Assembly: GCA_022820835.1 (NCBI GenBank)
Contig: JAJEET010000083.1
Span: 1-64,000, forward strand
Source of the DNA: Candidatus Poribacteria bacterium
GTDB taxonomy: Bacteria; Poribacteria; WGA-4E; WGA-3G
Direction of reading: 5' to 3'
Length of the DNA stretch: 64,000 nucleotides
Shown: positions 24,354 to 32,248 of the stretch, one piece after another
Layout of the letters: each line of letters starts with the position of its first letter
How positions within the stretch are numbered: position 1 is the first letter of the stretch
Made by a program: the position numbers and the translations under genes
The notes under the pieces: model-generated
Seen by the model: only the letters and a program-made list of their open reading frames with translations
Database searches by the model: none
What the model was told of the DNA's origin: nothing

Positions 24354-25829
24354 CTACGGAATCCGTTGGATATAGATGTCCTCGTCTGAGCCGCGCGCAT
24401 CACCCCAGACGACGATTGCAGCGTTACCGCTTGTCGGAATGGCTTTCGGCGTGATTTGTGAGTTCGGCGCGTTACAGACCGGGATACCATTCATCTCCCA
24501 GAGCGGTTTACCGTTGGCATCAAGGCGTTGCGCGTAGATCGCATCCTCCGTTGTATCCGCAAAGTCTTCTCGGTAATCGAGCCAATACACGATAGCACCC
24601 GCATCGTCAGTGGGAACGAGTTGTGGGCGCCGTTGAACACCCCCCTCGGTACAGACAGGAACACCGCTCTTTTCTGACTCTGAATCCTCGTCGTGCCAGA
24701 GCACTTCACCGTTTGCGTTGATACGTTGGGCATAGATGTCGGCAAAAATGTCTCGTTCATCCCACCATGTGACAATGAAACCGCCGTGTCCGTCTCGGAT
24801 ACAGTCAGGTTGTTGTTGGTTGACGTGTAGGTCGCAGACAAGAATGCCGTCTTCTGCCCATAATGCGTCGCCGTTTGCGGTAATATGTTGTGCGTATAGT
24901 TGGGCGCGTGTAAAGACGTTCGGATCGTTCCGATAGTCCGACCAGACGAAGAATACGCCTCCGTTATCATCGCTCACCGCAACCGGCGCCCCTTGGTTAC
25001 CGATTGCCGTGCAGACCGGAACAGGCGTGATTTCTGCCTCGTCGTTTGAATTCCACATCGGTTTCCCATCCGCTGAGAGTCGCTGTGCGAAAATGTTCCA
25101 ATCCGGTGTACTGATGTCCCACCAAGCAAAAATAGCACCGCCTTCACCATCGGCGATTAGCACGGGATCATATTGATCGCCTTCACCGCGATAGACCGGC
25201 ACACCGTTTGCTTCCCATAACGGTTCCCCACTGGCATCAATTCTCTGGGCATAAATATCTTGGTTTCCGTTCCGCCAGTCTTCCCAGACAACAATCACGC
25301 CGCCTCTACTATCAGCGATTGCGTGCAGATCATCTTGCAATGTCGGGTGTGTACAGACAGGCACCCCTTCAGGTGCCCAGAGTTTATTGCCGTTTGCATC
25401 GATGCGTTGCGCATAGCTATCCTGATTCCCGTGCCGCGTGTCCCCCCAAACAAGGATGGCACCGTTTGCCGTGTCGCTAACGATCAGGGGCCAACTCTGT
25501 GATGAAGGCAGATCACAGACCGGGATACCGTTAGCGTTCCAGCGCATATCTCCAGTAGCACTGATACGCTGCGCAAAAACATCGCGATTCGCGTGCCGTG
25601 CATCGCTCCAGGCGACAATAGCACCGTCTTCGCCATCCGCAATGAGGGCAGGGAACCGTTGTTCGTTTTCTGCTGTGCATAATGGAAGGTTTTGTGTTGC
25701 TGAGGATGACCATTCTGCCTGCGCGAATGCTATTGCAATAAACACAGAAAAGGGGATGAGGACGAGGCAGATTGAGGATTTCAGGAAAGGATCACGATTT
25801 GAAATGTTTTTGAAGTGCCGCACGCACAC
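24354..25829 (-). CDS. Secreted repeat protein, eight YAQRI repeats
   Basis: The 491-residue protein has a signal peptide (about residues 19-39, ending AIAFAQA). Eight repeats of about 55-60 residues follow, each with a hydrophobic GGAIVVWxDxR strand, a short GNxD turn, and [YF]AQRI followed by DANGxxLWxxNGxPVC. The pattern is what a beta-propeller with eight blades would give, but no family is certain and the ligand is unknown. Each repeat ends with a Cys, so the protein may be disulfide-linked outside the cell. It starts 21 bases after the stop of the NYN gene, so the two are co-transcribed. Confidence 0.75.
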   Translation of the reverse strand: MCVRHFKNISNRDPFLKSSICLVLIPFSVFIAIAFAQAEWSSSATQNLPLCTAENEQRFPALIADGEDGAIVAWSDARHANRDVFAQRISATGDMRWNANGIPVCDLPSSQSWPLIVSDTANGAILVWGDTRHGNQDSYAQRIDANGNKLWAPEGVPVCTHPTLQDDLHAIADSRGGVIVVWEDWRNGNQDIYAQRIDASGEPLWEANGVPVYRGEGDQYDPVLIADGEGGAIFAWWDISTPDWNIFAQRLSADGKPMWNSNDEAEITPVPVCTAIGNQGAPVAVSDDNGGVFFVWSDYRNDPNVFTRAQLYAQHITANGDALWAEDGILVCDLHVNQQQPDCIRDGHGGFIVTWWDERDIFADIYAQRINANGEVLWHDEDSESEKSGVPVCTEGGVQRRPQLVPTDDAGAIVYWLDYREDFADTTEDAIYAQRLDANGKPLWEMNGIPVCNAPNSQITPKAIPTSGNAAIVVWGDARGSDEDIYIQRIP

Positions 25830-25850
25830 GCCCCCTTTACCGAACTCACG

Positions 25851-27479
25851 TTATATCAGAAGTTCGTCCCCGATTGGAAAAAATTGGTCTGCGATCTGTT
25901 GCAAATCCATGGAGGTGTTGTGTTCAAAAGCGACGACTTCAAACCGTTTATCCTGTTGCTTAATGAGTTCAGCGAGCGGACAGAAATCACCATCGCCACT
26001 TGCTAAGATCACGACATCCAGTGAACCGAGCATTGAGACAACATCCACAGCGATACCGACATCCCAATCCCCTTTTGCGGACCCGTCGCCGCGTAAGCGT
26101 AAATCTTTGCTCTTAATGGTATATCCGTTATGTTCAAGGAGCGACAGAAACGGTGCTTGGTCGATTTCTGGTATCTGAACAACGTAGGCATAGGCACCCA
26201 TAAGGAAGCGTGGACCGACGATGAGATCGAGAAGTTTGATATAGTCAACTCTTCTTCCGTACCGATCTTTCGCTGCGTAGAACATGTTTTGGACATCGAC
26301 AAAAACACCGACCCTCGGTTGCTCAGATGTCATCGGATACCCTTCTTCGCCTTCTACGAGGGGTTGTGTATCTAAATAGGTCAGGGTCTGCCGAATTTGT
26401 GCCAGAGCACCGCGCGCCGTCTGATGACAACCATCTAACGCGTTGAAATAGCTATCTAAACTGTTCTGAAATTCTTCAATCTCTTGCTGCCCCTTGTAGA
26501 TCGCCTCCTCAACTAATTTGAGTTCCGAAGCGAATCCGTCTTTCGCTGCCTGTATCTGACCGTATTCCTTCACCTGTTCCGTTAATCGTTCTTTTTCTGC
26601 AAGAAGATGCTCACGCTCATCAGTGAGTTGCTGTAACTTAGCACTGGTTTCGGAATGTTGGGCGACCTGTTCATGAAGTCTGTGATTTTCTTGTTCAAGT
26701 TCCTTCAAACGTTTCTCATTATTGAGGAAGGCTTCAGATTTGGTTTTCAGCCCCTTATTTTCCTCTAAGAGAAAAGCGCGTTGTTGGTCCAATCGGCTAT
26801 GCCGTTTTTCGAGTGAGACGTAATTCGATCTGGAGTCGGCTAATTGGCGTTCGAGTTGCTCAATTTCTCGGTCCAAATCTTCCGACTGCTGGCTATCTGC
26901 TTCTAAGTTCTCGTTATCTTGAACGACAGTTGTTTCTGGTTGTTCATGATTGGTAAGGTTTTCATATCCGTTGGTATATTCGACCTTTATAGATTCGTAT
27001 GTTGCATTGAGGAGTTTATAACCGTGTTCGGCGACTGCTGTACGTTGGTCGATCAGAAGTGCCCATACAATTTCGGCAAAATCCCCCGATTCTATGAGGA
27101 TATCAGATGTCCTAAAAAACGTCTCGATTTCGGAGACCTCCATATAGCCGACGCGCGAGATTGCTGCTTGTGCTTTCTCACTAAGAAAGCGGCTTGCCAG
27201 TTCTCTGGCAGACGGTTCTCCGTTATCCGTTTCTGGTTTCGGTGTGTGAGCATCGCTGTTTTCATCCGTCGTCGGTTTTGCCTCGCTATCCACTGCCAAA
27301 AATGTATCGGTTAGATTCGCCAATAATTCTCGTCTCGACAAGGCATGGAGTCTATCTACGTCGGGGATGATACCGGTAGAGGTACTCAACTGGAAAATCT
27401 CTCTTTCATCTAAAAGCAGGTCGAAAAACCAGGTAAGTTGATCACGATGTATTTGTGATTTTAAATGTGGGTGTGACAT
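25851..27479 (-). CDS. NYN-domain (LabA/DUF88-like) protein with long coiled coil
   Basis: The 542-residue protein has a helical N-terminal region, a long coiled coil at about 190-370 (heptad-rich, Glu/Leu/Gln) and a C-terminal NYN domain. The NYN acidic residues are in RVGVFVDVQNMFY, KGDWDVGIAVDVV and VVILASGDGDFCPL. NYN domains are PIN-like and often act as ribonucleases. The coiled coil suggests self-assembly or a scaffold. The RNA target is unknown. It starts 27 bases downstream of the nucleotide-sugar dehydrogenase on the same strand. Confidence 0.82.
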   Translation of the reverse strand: MSHPHLKSQIHRDQLTWFFDLLLDEREIFQLSTSTGIIPDVDRLHALSRRELLANLTDTFLAVDSEAKPTTDENSDAHTPKPETDNGEPSARELASRFLSEKAQAAISRVGYMEVSEIETFFRTSDILIESGDFAEIVWALLIDQRTAVAEHGYKLLNATYESIKVEYTNGYENLTNHEQPETTVVQDNENLEADSQQSEDLDREIEQLERQLADSRSNYVSLEKRHSRLDQQRAFLLEENKGLKTKSEAFLNNEKRLKELEQENHRLHEQVAQHSETSAKLQQLTDEREHLLAEKERLTEQVKEYGQIQAAKDGFASELKLVEEAIYKGQQEIEEFQNSLDSYFNALDGCHQTARGALAQIRQTLTYLDTQPLVEGEEGYPMTSEQPRVGVFVDVQNMFYAAKDRYGRRVDYIKLLDLIVGPRFLMGAYAYVVQIPEIDQAPFLSLLEHNGYTIKSKDLRLRGDGSAKGDWDVGIAVDVVSMLGSLDVVILASGDGDFCPLAELIKQQDKRFEVVAFEHNTSMDLQQIADQFFPIGDELLI

Positions 27480-27506
27480 TTTTGTGCTCCGAAGAATATC
27501 ATGTGA

Positions 27507-28832
27507 TTAAATTTTGATAATTTTCTCCTGTCCCATCTGTACACGGCGTGTTGCGTTGCGCGTATCAACAACGGATTGGGCATGTTCAACGAGCCAATTA
27601 TAGTCTACGGCACCGTGATCGGTCAGAATTACAACACAATCGGCACTTTGTACCAAATCGGCTGTCAACGGTTTTGAGTGGTAGGTTGTTTTGCTATCGA
27701 GAGATAAATTTGATACGTACGGGTCATGATATACAAATTCCGCTTTTTTGTCAAGAATTAAACGTATGACTTCAAGTGCCGGCGATTCGCGCGTATCGCC
27801 GACATCTTTTTTATAAGCGACACCCAAAATTAATAGTTTCGACCCGTTAAGTGCCTTACGTTGGAGATTCAACGCATGGCTAATCTTCTCAACGACGTAT
27901 CTCGGCATTTCGTTGTTGATTTCGCTGGCGAGTTCAATGAATCTGGCGTGATATTGATATTTCTGCGCCTTCCATGAAAGGTAGTGCGGATCGACAGGGA
28001 TACAGTGTCCACCGGTGCCAGGCCCCGGATAAAACGGCATGAACCCGAAAGGCTTCGTGGCAGCAGCGTCAATAATTTCCCACACATCTAAATCCATCCG
28101 ATCACAGATCAACGCAACTTCATTGATGAGTCCGATATTGACGCTCCGAAACGTGTTTTCGAGAAGTTTCACCATCTCCGCAGTTCGCGATGAGGATACC
28201 GTGTGTGTTTTATTGATGAACTGTCCGTAAAAAGTTTTCGCAACATCGGTACAGTTCGGTGTAACACCGCCGATAATCTTCGGTGTGTTTGTTACGTAGT
28301 AGGTGCTATTTCCGGGTTCAATGCGTTCCGGTGAATATGCGAGATAGAAATCGCGTCCGACTTCTAAACTTCGAATCGGTGCGTTTTTCTTAAGATATGT
28401 GTTGAGTATGGACAACACGACTTCTTCGGTTGTGCCGGGGTAGGTTGTACTTTCGAGAACTATCAACTGTTCGGAGTGGAGGCGTTGGGCAACCTGCTCT
28501 GATGCAGCAACGATATACTGCATATCTGGTGTGCGGTCCTCACGCAACGGGGTCGGAACACAGATGTTAACTGTGTCTAAGTCTTCAAGCACACTGAAGT
28601 CTGTTGTTACCTGAATTCGGCCGGATGTCATCAGAGGCTCGAGTGCTGTATTAGGGACATCTGGCACATCGGAGATACCCTGTTTCAACCGCTCTATTTT
28701 TTGCGAGCAGATATCAATGCCTGTGGTTCGGAATCCCGCATTCGCAACGGCGACCATAAGTGGCAGTCCAACATAGCCGAGTCCAATGACCCCCGCGTGA
28801 GCCGTGCGGTTTTCTATTTTTTCAAGTATCAT
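27507..28832 (-). CDS. UDP-N-acetylglucosamine 6-dehydrogenase-like (WbpA family)
   Basis: The 441-residue enzyme is a UDP-glucose/GDP-mannose dehydrogenase family member. The NAD-binding motif GVIGLGYVGLP is near residue 15, and the catalytic Cys lies in GPGTGGHCIPVDPHYL (about residue 260). A C-terminal domain (LLILGVAYKKDVGDTRESPALEVI) binds the nucleotide sugar. The GGHCIPVDPHYL form and length fit UDP-GlcNAc or UDP-ManNAc dehydrogenases (WbpA/WecC) better than UDP-glucose dehydrogenase; I cannot decide which. It makes a uronic acid precursor for surface polysaccharide. The gmhB gene ends 11 bases inside its start, so the two are coupled. Confidence 0.88.
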   Translation of the reverse strand: MILEKIENRTAHAGVIGLGYVGLPLMVAVANAGFRTTGIDICSQKIERLKQGISDVPDVPNTALEPLMTSGRIQVTTDFSVLEDLDTVNICVPTPLREDRTPDMQYIVAASEQVAQRLHSEQLIVLESTTYPGTTEEVVLSILNTYLKKNAPIRSLEVGRDFYLAYSPERIEPGNSTYYVTNTPKIIGGVTPNCTDVAKTFYGQFINKTHTVSSSRTAEMVKLLENTFRSVNIGLINEVALICDRMDLDVWEIIDAAATKPFGFMPFYPGPGTGGHCIPVDPHYLSWKAQKYQYHARFIELASEINNEMPRYVVEKISHALNLQRKALNGSKLLILGVAYKKDVGDTRESPALEVIRLILDKKAEFVYHDPYVSNLSLDSKTTYHSKPLTADLVQSADCVVILTDHGAVDYNWLVEHAQSVVDTRNATRRVQMGQEKIIKI

Positions 28833-29457
28833 TTTTTAATAGCCAGCGCGTCGCTGCATAGAGGTTCGTGAAAATTTTTTCGGGACGGTATTTAGAGGAA
28901 CGCGCGAGCCCTTCATCCGCTGTACGCCCGCTGCGGTTCCCAATAGTGTCTGTATCTGGTCGTTGAAAAGGTGTAGCCTTAATATAATGTTGGTAACTTT
29001 TCTTGCCGTGTCCAGTTAGAACAAGGAATGTTGAGGCTCCGGCACGTTGTCCCGCCTCAATATCTGTTGTTGAATCGCCAATCAAATAGGCGTTTGAGAG
29101 TTCAATATTGTGTTCGCGAGCCGCGCGCATTAGCATACCGGGTTTCGGTTTTCGACACTCGCATCCCGCTTCGGGGTGATGGGGGCAGTAATAAATGGCA
29201 TCAATTGATCCGCCAGCGTTTGTAATGTCAACGAGCATTCGGGAGTGGATGTCCTTCAGGTTATCTTCCGAAAAAAGTCCCCTGCCAATCCCTGCTTGAT
29301 TGGTTACCACAATAACGCGATAACCATTTTCTGTTAGGTCCCGTAACGCTTTTAGTGTGTTCGGGATGAAGTCAAATTCTTCCCACGTTCGGACGTAGCC
29401 CCAGTCGGGTGGGTTCTGGTTGATAACGCCATCTCGATCAAGGAAAATAGTTTTCAT
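28822..29457 (-). CDS. gmhB: D-glycero-beta-D-manno-heptose 1,7-bisphosphate 7-phosphatase
   Basis: The 211-residue HAD phosphatase starts with FLDRDGVINQN (nucleophile Asp8 and acid Asp10). It has the VVTNQAGIGRG motif, the zinc-binding CPHHPEAGCEC loop diagnostic of GmhB-type enzymes, and LIGDSTTDIEAG at the end. GmhB removes the 7-phosphate in ADP-heptose synthesis for the LPS inner core. Its start overlaps the end of the heptose kinase gene by 4 bases (ATGA). The tail after about residue 175 is longer than usual. Confidence 0.92.
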   Translation of the reverse strand: MKTIFLDRDGVINQNPPDWGYVRTWEEFDFIPNTLKALRDLTENGYRVIVVTNQAGIGRGLFSEDNLKDIHSRMLVDITNAGGSIDAIYYCPHHPEAGCECRKPKPGMLMRAAREHNIELSNAYLIGDSTTDIEAGQRAGASTFLVLTGHGKKSYQHYIKATPFQRPDTDTIGNRSGRTADEGLARSSKYRPEKIFTNLYAATRWLLKNDT

Positions 29458-30512
29458 GTTTTCCCTTTTTGAAGACCGTCGGCGATAAACGTTCCGTTTT
29501 CAATTGCGTTGAGCAGCTCCTTCGGCGTGGCAGTCGCGCATCCTAATTTGCCGACGACGATCCCACCTGCGAGGCTTGATAGGACTGCTGCACTGTAAAA
29601 ATCAGCATTCGCTGCGAGCGCAAGTGTAAAAACTGCGACGACGGTATCTCCGGCACCTGTTACATCCGTCACGATGTCGGCATAAGGAGGCAGGTGTTCA
29701 ACATGTAGGCTGCCATCGGGTTTCCGTTGAAACAGAGACATCCCGTCAGCATCGCGTGTAATTAGCAACGTCTTGAGGGACAACCGATTTAGAATCTTCT
29801 CACCGACAATGCGAAGCTGCGAAATATCGGTAACCTCTTCACGGACGGCTGTGCACGCCTCTTTGTAGTTCGGGGTTATCGCTGTCACATTTTTATAGTG
29901 CCAAAAGTTGTTTTGCTTCGGGTCAACGATAACCGGTATATCGTACGATTGTGCCTGTTTCATCACTTCCGAGATAAGATGCGCGTTGATCACACCTTTA
30001 TCGTAATCCGCGAAGATGATCGCGTCGCTGTCCGGCAGCTGAGAGACGATAATATCCAATAGATGACTCCGCATTGCTATAGAGATTTCCTGTTTGGATT
30101 CTCTGTCAATCCGAAGTAAATGATGCCCGGAATCTTGCTCCTGACCGCTGAAATGTGTAGCCGCTGCGCGGGCAATCACACGCGTTTTTGTACTGGTCGG
30201 TCGCTCAGAATCTACGCAGATACCAGTCGTGCTTAGATTCATCTCGGTGAGCATCTGGATTAACTTTTCGCCCTCCCTATCCTTTCCGATAACACCAATC
30301 AAGATTGCGTTGCCGCCTAAACTTGCGATATTTTGTGCAACATTCGCTGCGCCGCCGCATCCGATCTTTTCGGCTTCGATTTCAAACACAGGGACAGGCG
30401 CTTCGGGCGAAATTCGGTTGACATCCCCCCAGATATATGCGTCCACGATGACATCACCGATAATGATGACCCGTTTACCTTGAAGTTGAGCAAAAGTAGT
30501 TTTTAAGTTCAC
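29454..30512 (-). CDS. hldA: D-glycero-beta-D-manno-heptose-7-phosphate kinase
   Basis: The 352-residue PfkB-family kinase matches the RfaE/HldE kinase domain. It shows VIIIGDVIVDAYIWGDV at the N-terminus, GGAANVAQNIASLGG, and the catalytic DVTGAGDTVVAVF near residue 285. It makes heptose 1,7-bisphosphate, the substrate of the next gene. The adenylyltransferase half of HldE is missing, so a separate HldC-type gene would be needed. The start codon is GTG. It is the first gene of a minus-strand operon (hldA, gmhB, dehydrogenase) with a promoter at 30519-30547. Confidence 0.92.
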   Translation of the reverse strand: MNLKTTFAQLQGKRVIIIGDVIVDAYIWGDVNRISPEAPVPVFEIEAEKIGCGGAANVAQNIASLGGNAILIGVIGKDREGEKLIQMLTEMNLSTTGICVDSERPTSTKTRVIARAAATHFSGQEQDSGHHLLRIDRESKQEISIAMRSHLLDIIVSQLPDSDAIIFADYDKGVINAHLISEVMKQAQSYDIPVIVDPKQNNFWHYKNVTAITPNYKEACTAVREEVTDISQLRIVGEKILNRLSLKTLLITRDADGMSLFQRKPDGSLHVEHLPPYADIVTDVTGAGDTVVAVFTLALAANADFYSAAVLSSLAGGIVVGKLGCATATPKELLNAIENGTFIADGLQKGKT

Positions 30513-30518
30513 AACACT

Positions 30519-30547
30519 ATGTTAGCATAAATCTACGCTTAAAGCAA
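30519..30547 (-). promoter_or_regulatory. Promoter of the hldA-gmhB-dehydrogenase operon
   Basis: On the minus strand TTGCTT is followed by 17 bases and TAACAT, with an extended -10 TG. The GTG start of hldA lies only a few bases downstream, so the transcript would be almost leaderless. Confidence 0.55.
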
Positions 30548-30817
30548 TAAACATTCTTGGTGACACATTTAGCTTTCTGAAAATATTTTTCTACCTCCAC
30601 TCAATTTTGGGTGGACTCAATTTTTTGAAGGAAATCAAAACGGTCTCCAACGAACGTAATATAACGGCAATCGCATCCTTCAGGACACATGATGTTGTTC
30701 ATCTTGGAACTTCGAGAAAATGGAGAATGGCGGATTCTTGAATGGTACGACTATGCAACGCCTGACCCATAAAAACTACGGATCGGAAACCCTCGAATCC
30801 ATTTGAGGGTACTTGAC

Positions 30818-30846
30818 TTGCGTTTCTGACAAATATCTGTTAAAAT
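30818..30846 (+). promoter_or_regulatory. Possible promoter of wza
   Basis: TTGCGT at 30818-30823, a 17-base spacer and TAAAAT at 30841-30846, about 90 bases before the wza start. Match to consensus is moderate. A 10-bp palindrome at 30789-30810 lies directly upstream. Confidence 0.35.
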
Positions 30847-30934
30847 ATTTCAGGAATTAAAAAAGAGTGAAGAGCTTACGTCTGAGAACCAACAAACAAA
30901 CAAAATCTACTCAAAAAGGTAATAGTGATTTTTC

Positions 30935-32179
30935 ATGAACATATTTTCCCGATGCCGACGGTTTTTTGGAAGTAGCGACTGTTTCGCAAAACTTTCCATT
31001 ACCAGTTTTTTTCTCCTTCTGTTCATTTTTGTACACCTCAGTTTTTCCGTTATCGTTTTTGCCGAGGCACCTGCTACCGAGGAACCGGCGGTTGAGACCG
31101 AAACTGCGCCAAACGATGCAGTGCCCCCGGGTCTGTCTACGTATAAACTGGAAGTCGGTGATAGTTTTGTTGTCACTGTAGATGGCTATCCAGAGTATAG
31201 CAAGGAGCGGATCCCCGTGCCGGTCCAACAGGACGGCTACGTCTCCTATCCGCTTATTGGCCTTATCAAGGTCGCCGGTCTCACAGTTTCCGAACTTGAG
31301 GCACAGATGCAGTCTGCTTTCTCAAAACACCTCCCAACTGCGCGTGTGTTTGTAACGCTCATGCAACCGAAACGGACGATTCTTGTTTTTGGCGCGGTTG
31401 AAACCAGAGCGCGTGGAAACCTGCACGTCTTTGAAATCGGACAGGTTTATCTCCTGCAAGCCCTTGCATCCGCTTCAATTAACTACGAACGTGCTGATCT
31501 CACAGATATTTCTGTCTGGCGCGATGGGAAACTGTTCAAACGAGTTAATTATATTGATCTGATCGACACCGGCGGCCCCGATATTTTATTGAAAGATCAC
31601 GATACGATATTTGTTCCTTCTGTTTTTCAGCAACGGCCCGTGCGCGTCATAGGTGCGGTCGTCGCCCCCGGCACTTATCCGATAACCGAACCGCAAGTGT
31701 CAGCAACGCAGGCACTAAAACTCGCTGGTGGCTCCAGAGCTGATTTCGCGGACCTCCACAAATCAGAAATCATCACGAGCGAAGAACGTGTTTTGGTTGA
31801 CCTCACCGCAGAAGACGTTGAGGCAGTGCTCGGGCCCGGCGATACACTATATGTGCCGTTGGCGGACGCAAAAATAAGCGTTACCGGTGCAGTGGAGAAA
31901 CCCGGGCAATACGTCATTACGGAGCCTGTCCTTTTAGGGCAAGCCATCGCTATCGCAGGCGGTTTCAACGAGGAGCGGGCAAACCCAAAAAAATGCTTGC
32001 TGACACGCGCGGATGGAACAGAAGAAGAGTTAAACTTCGATCAGGTACACTCGGATGTCTACTTGAACCCGAATGATCAACTCCGGGTTCGGGAAAGAAC
32101 ACGCTTAGACTGGCGGGTCATCACCTTCGCCACTTCATTTGTGAATCTACTTGTTACTGTTCTGATTAGATACCGCTAA
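30935..32179 (+). CDS. Polysaccharide export protein, Wza-like
   Basis: The 414-residue protein has an N-terminal signal or anchor (about 20-45, LSITSFFLLLFIFVHLSFSVIVFAEA). A Poly_export domain begins at YKLEVGDSFVVTVDGYPEYS (about residue 70), and SLBB-type repeats follow (PKRTILVFGAVE, RPVRVIGAVVAPGTYPI, KISVTGAVEKPGQYVI). A C-terminal helix (VITFATSFVNLLVTVLI) lies at the end. Wza-type proteins form the outer-membrane channel for capsule or exopolysaccharide. The C-terminal helix may take the place of Wza's outer-membrane barrel helix. No lipobox Cys is visible. It is followed 69 bases later by the Wzc-type kinase gene. Confidence 0.88.
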   Translation: MNIFSRCRRFFGSSDCFAKLSITSFFLLLFIFVHLSFSVIVFAEAPATEEPAVETETAPNDAVPPGLSTYKLEVGDSFVVTVDGYPEYSKERIPVPVQQDGYVSYPLIGLIKVAGLTVSELEAQMQSAFSKHLPTARVFVTLMQPKRTILVFGAVETRARGNLHVFEIGQVYLLQALASASINYERADLTDISVWRDGKLFKRVNYIDLIDTGGPDILLKDHDTIFVPSVFQQRPVRVIGAVVAPGTYPITEPQVSATQALKLAGGSRADFADLHKSEIITSEERVLVDLTAEDVEAVLGPGDTLYVPLADAKISVTGAVEKPGQYVITEPVLLGQAIAIAGGFNEERANPKKCLLTRADGTEEELNFDQVHSDVYLNPNDQLRVRERTRLDWRVITFATSFVNLLVTVLIRYR

Positions 32180-32248
32180 CTGCTGGATAGACGCATAGCA
32201 TAGAAGATATAACTTACCGATCATAAGAAAAATACAACGAGGATACAG

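Larger units (their letters stand above)
30513..30934. other. Intergenic region between divergent polysaccharide genes
   Basis: No gene is supported. The stretch contains the hldA promoter, and an A/T-rich part with a 10-bp hairpin (ACCCTCGAAT/ATTTGAGGGT, 30789-30810, one G-T pair). A possible promoter for wza (TTGCGT at 30818-30823, 17 bases, TAAAAT at 30841-30846) follows. Confidence 0.5.
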
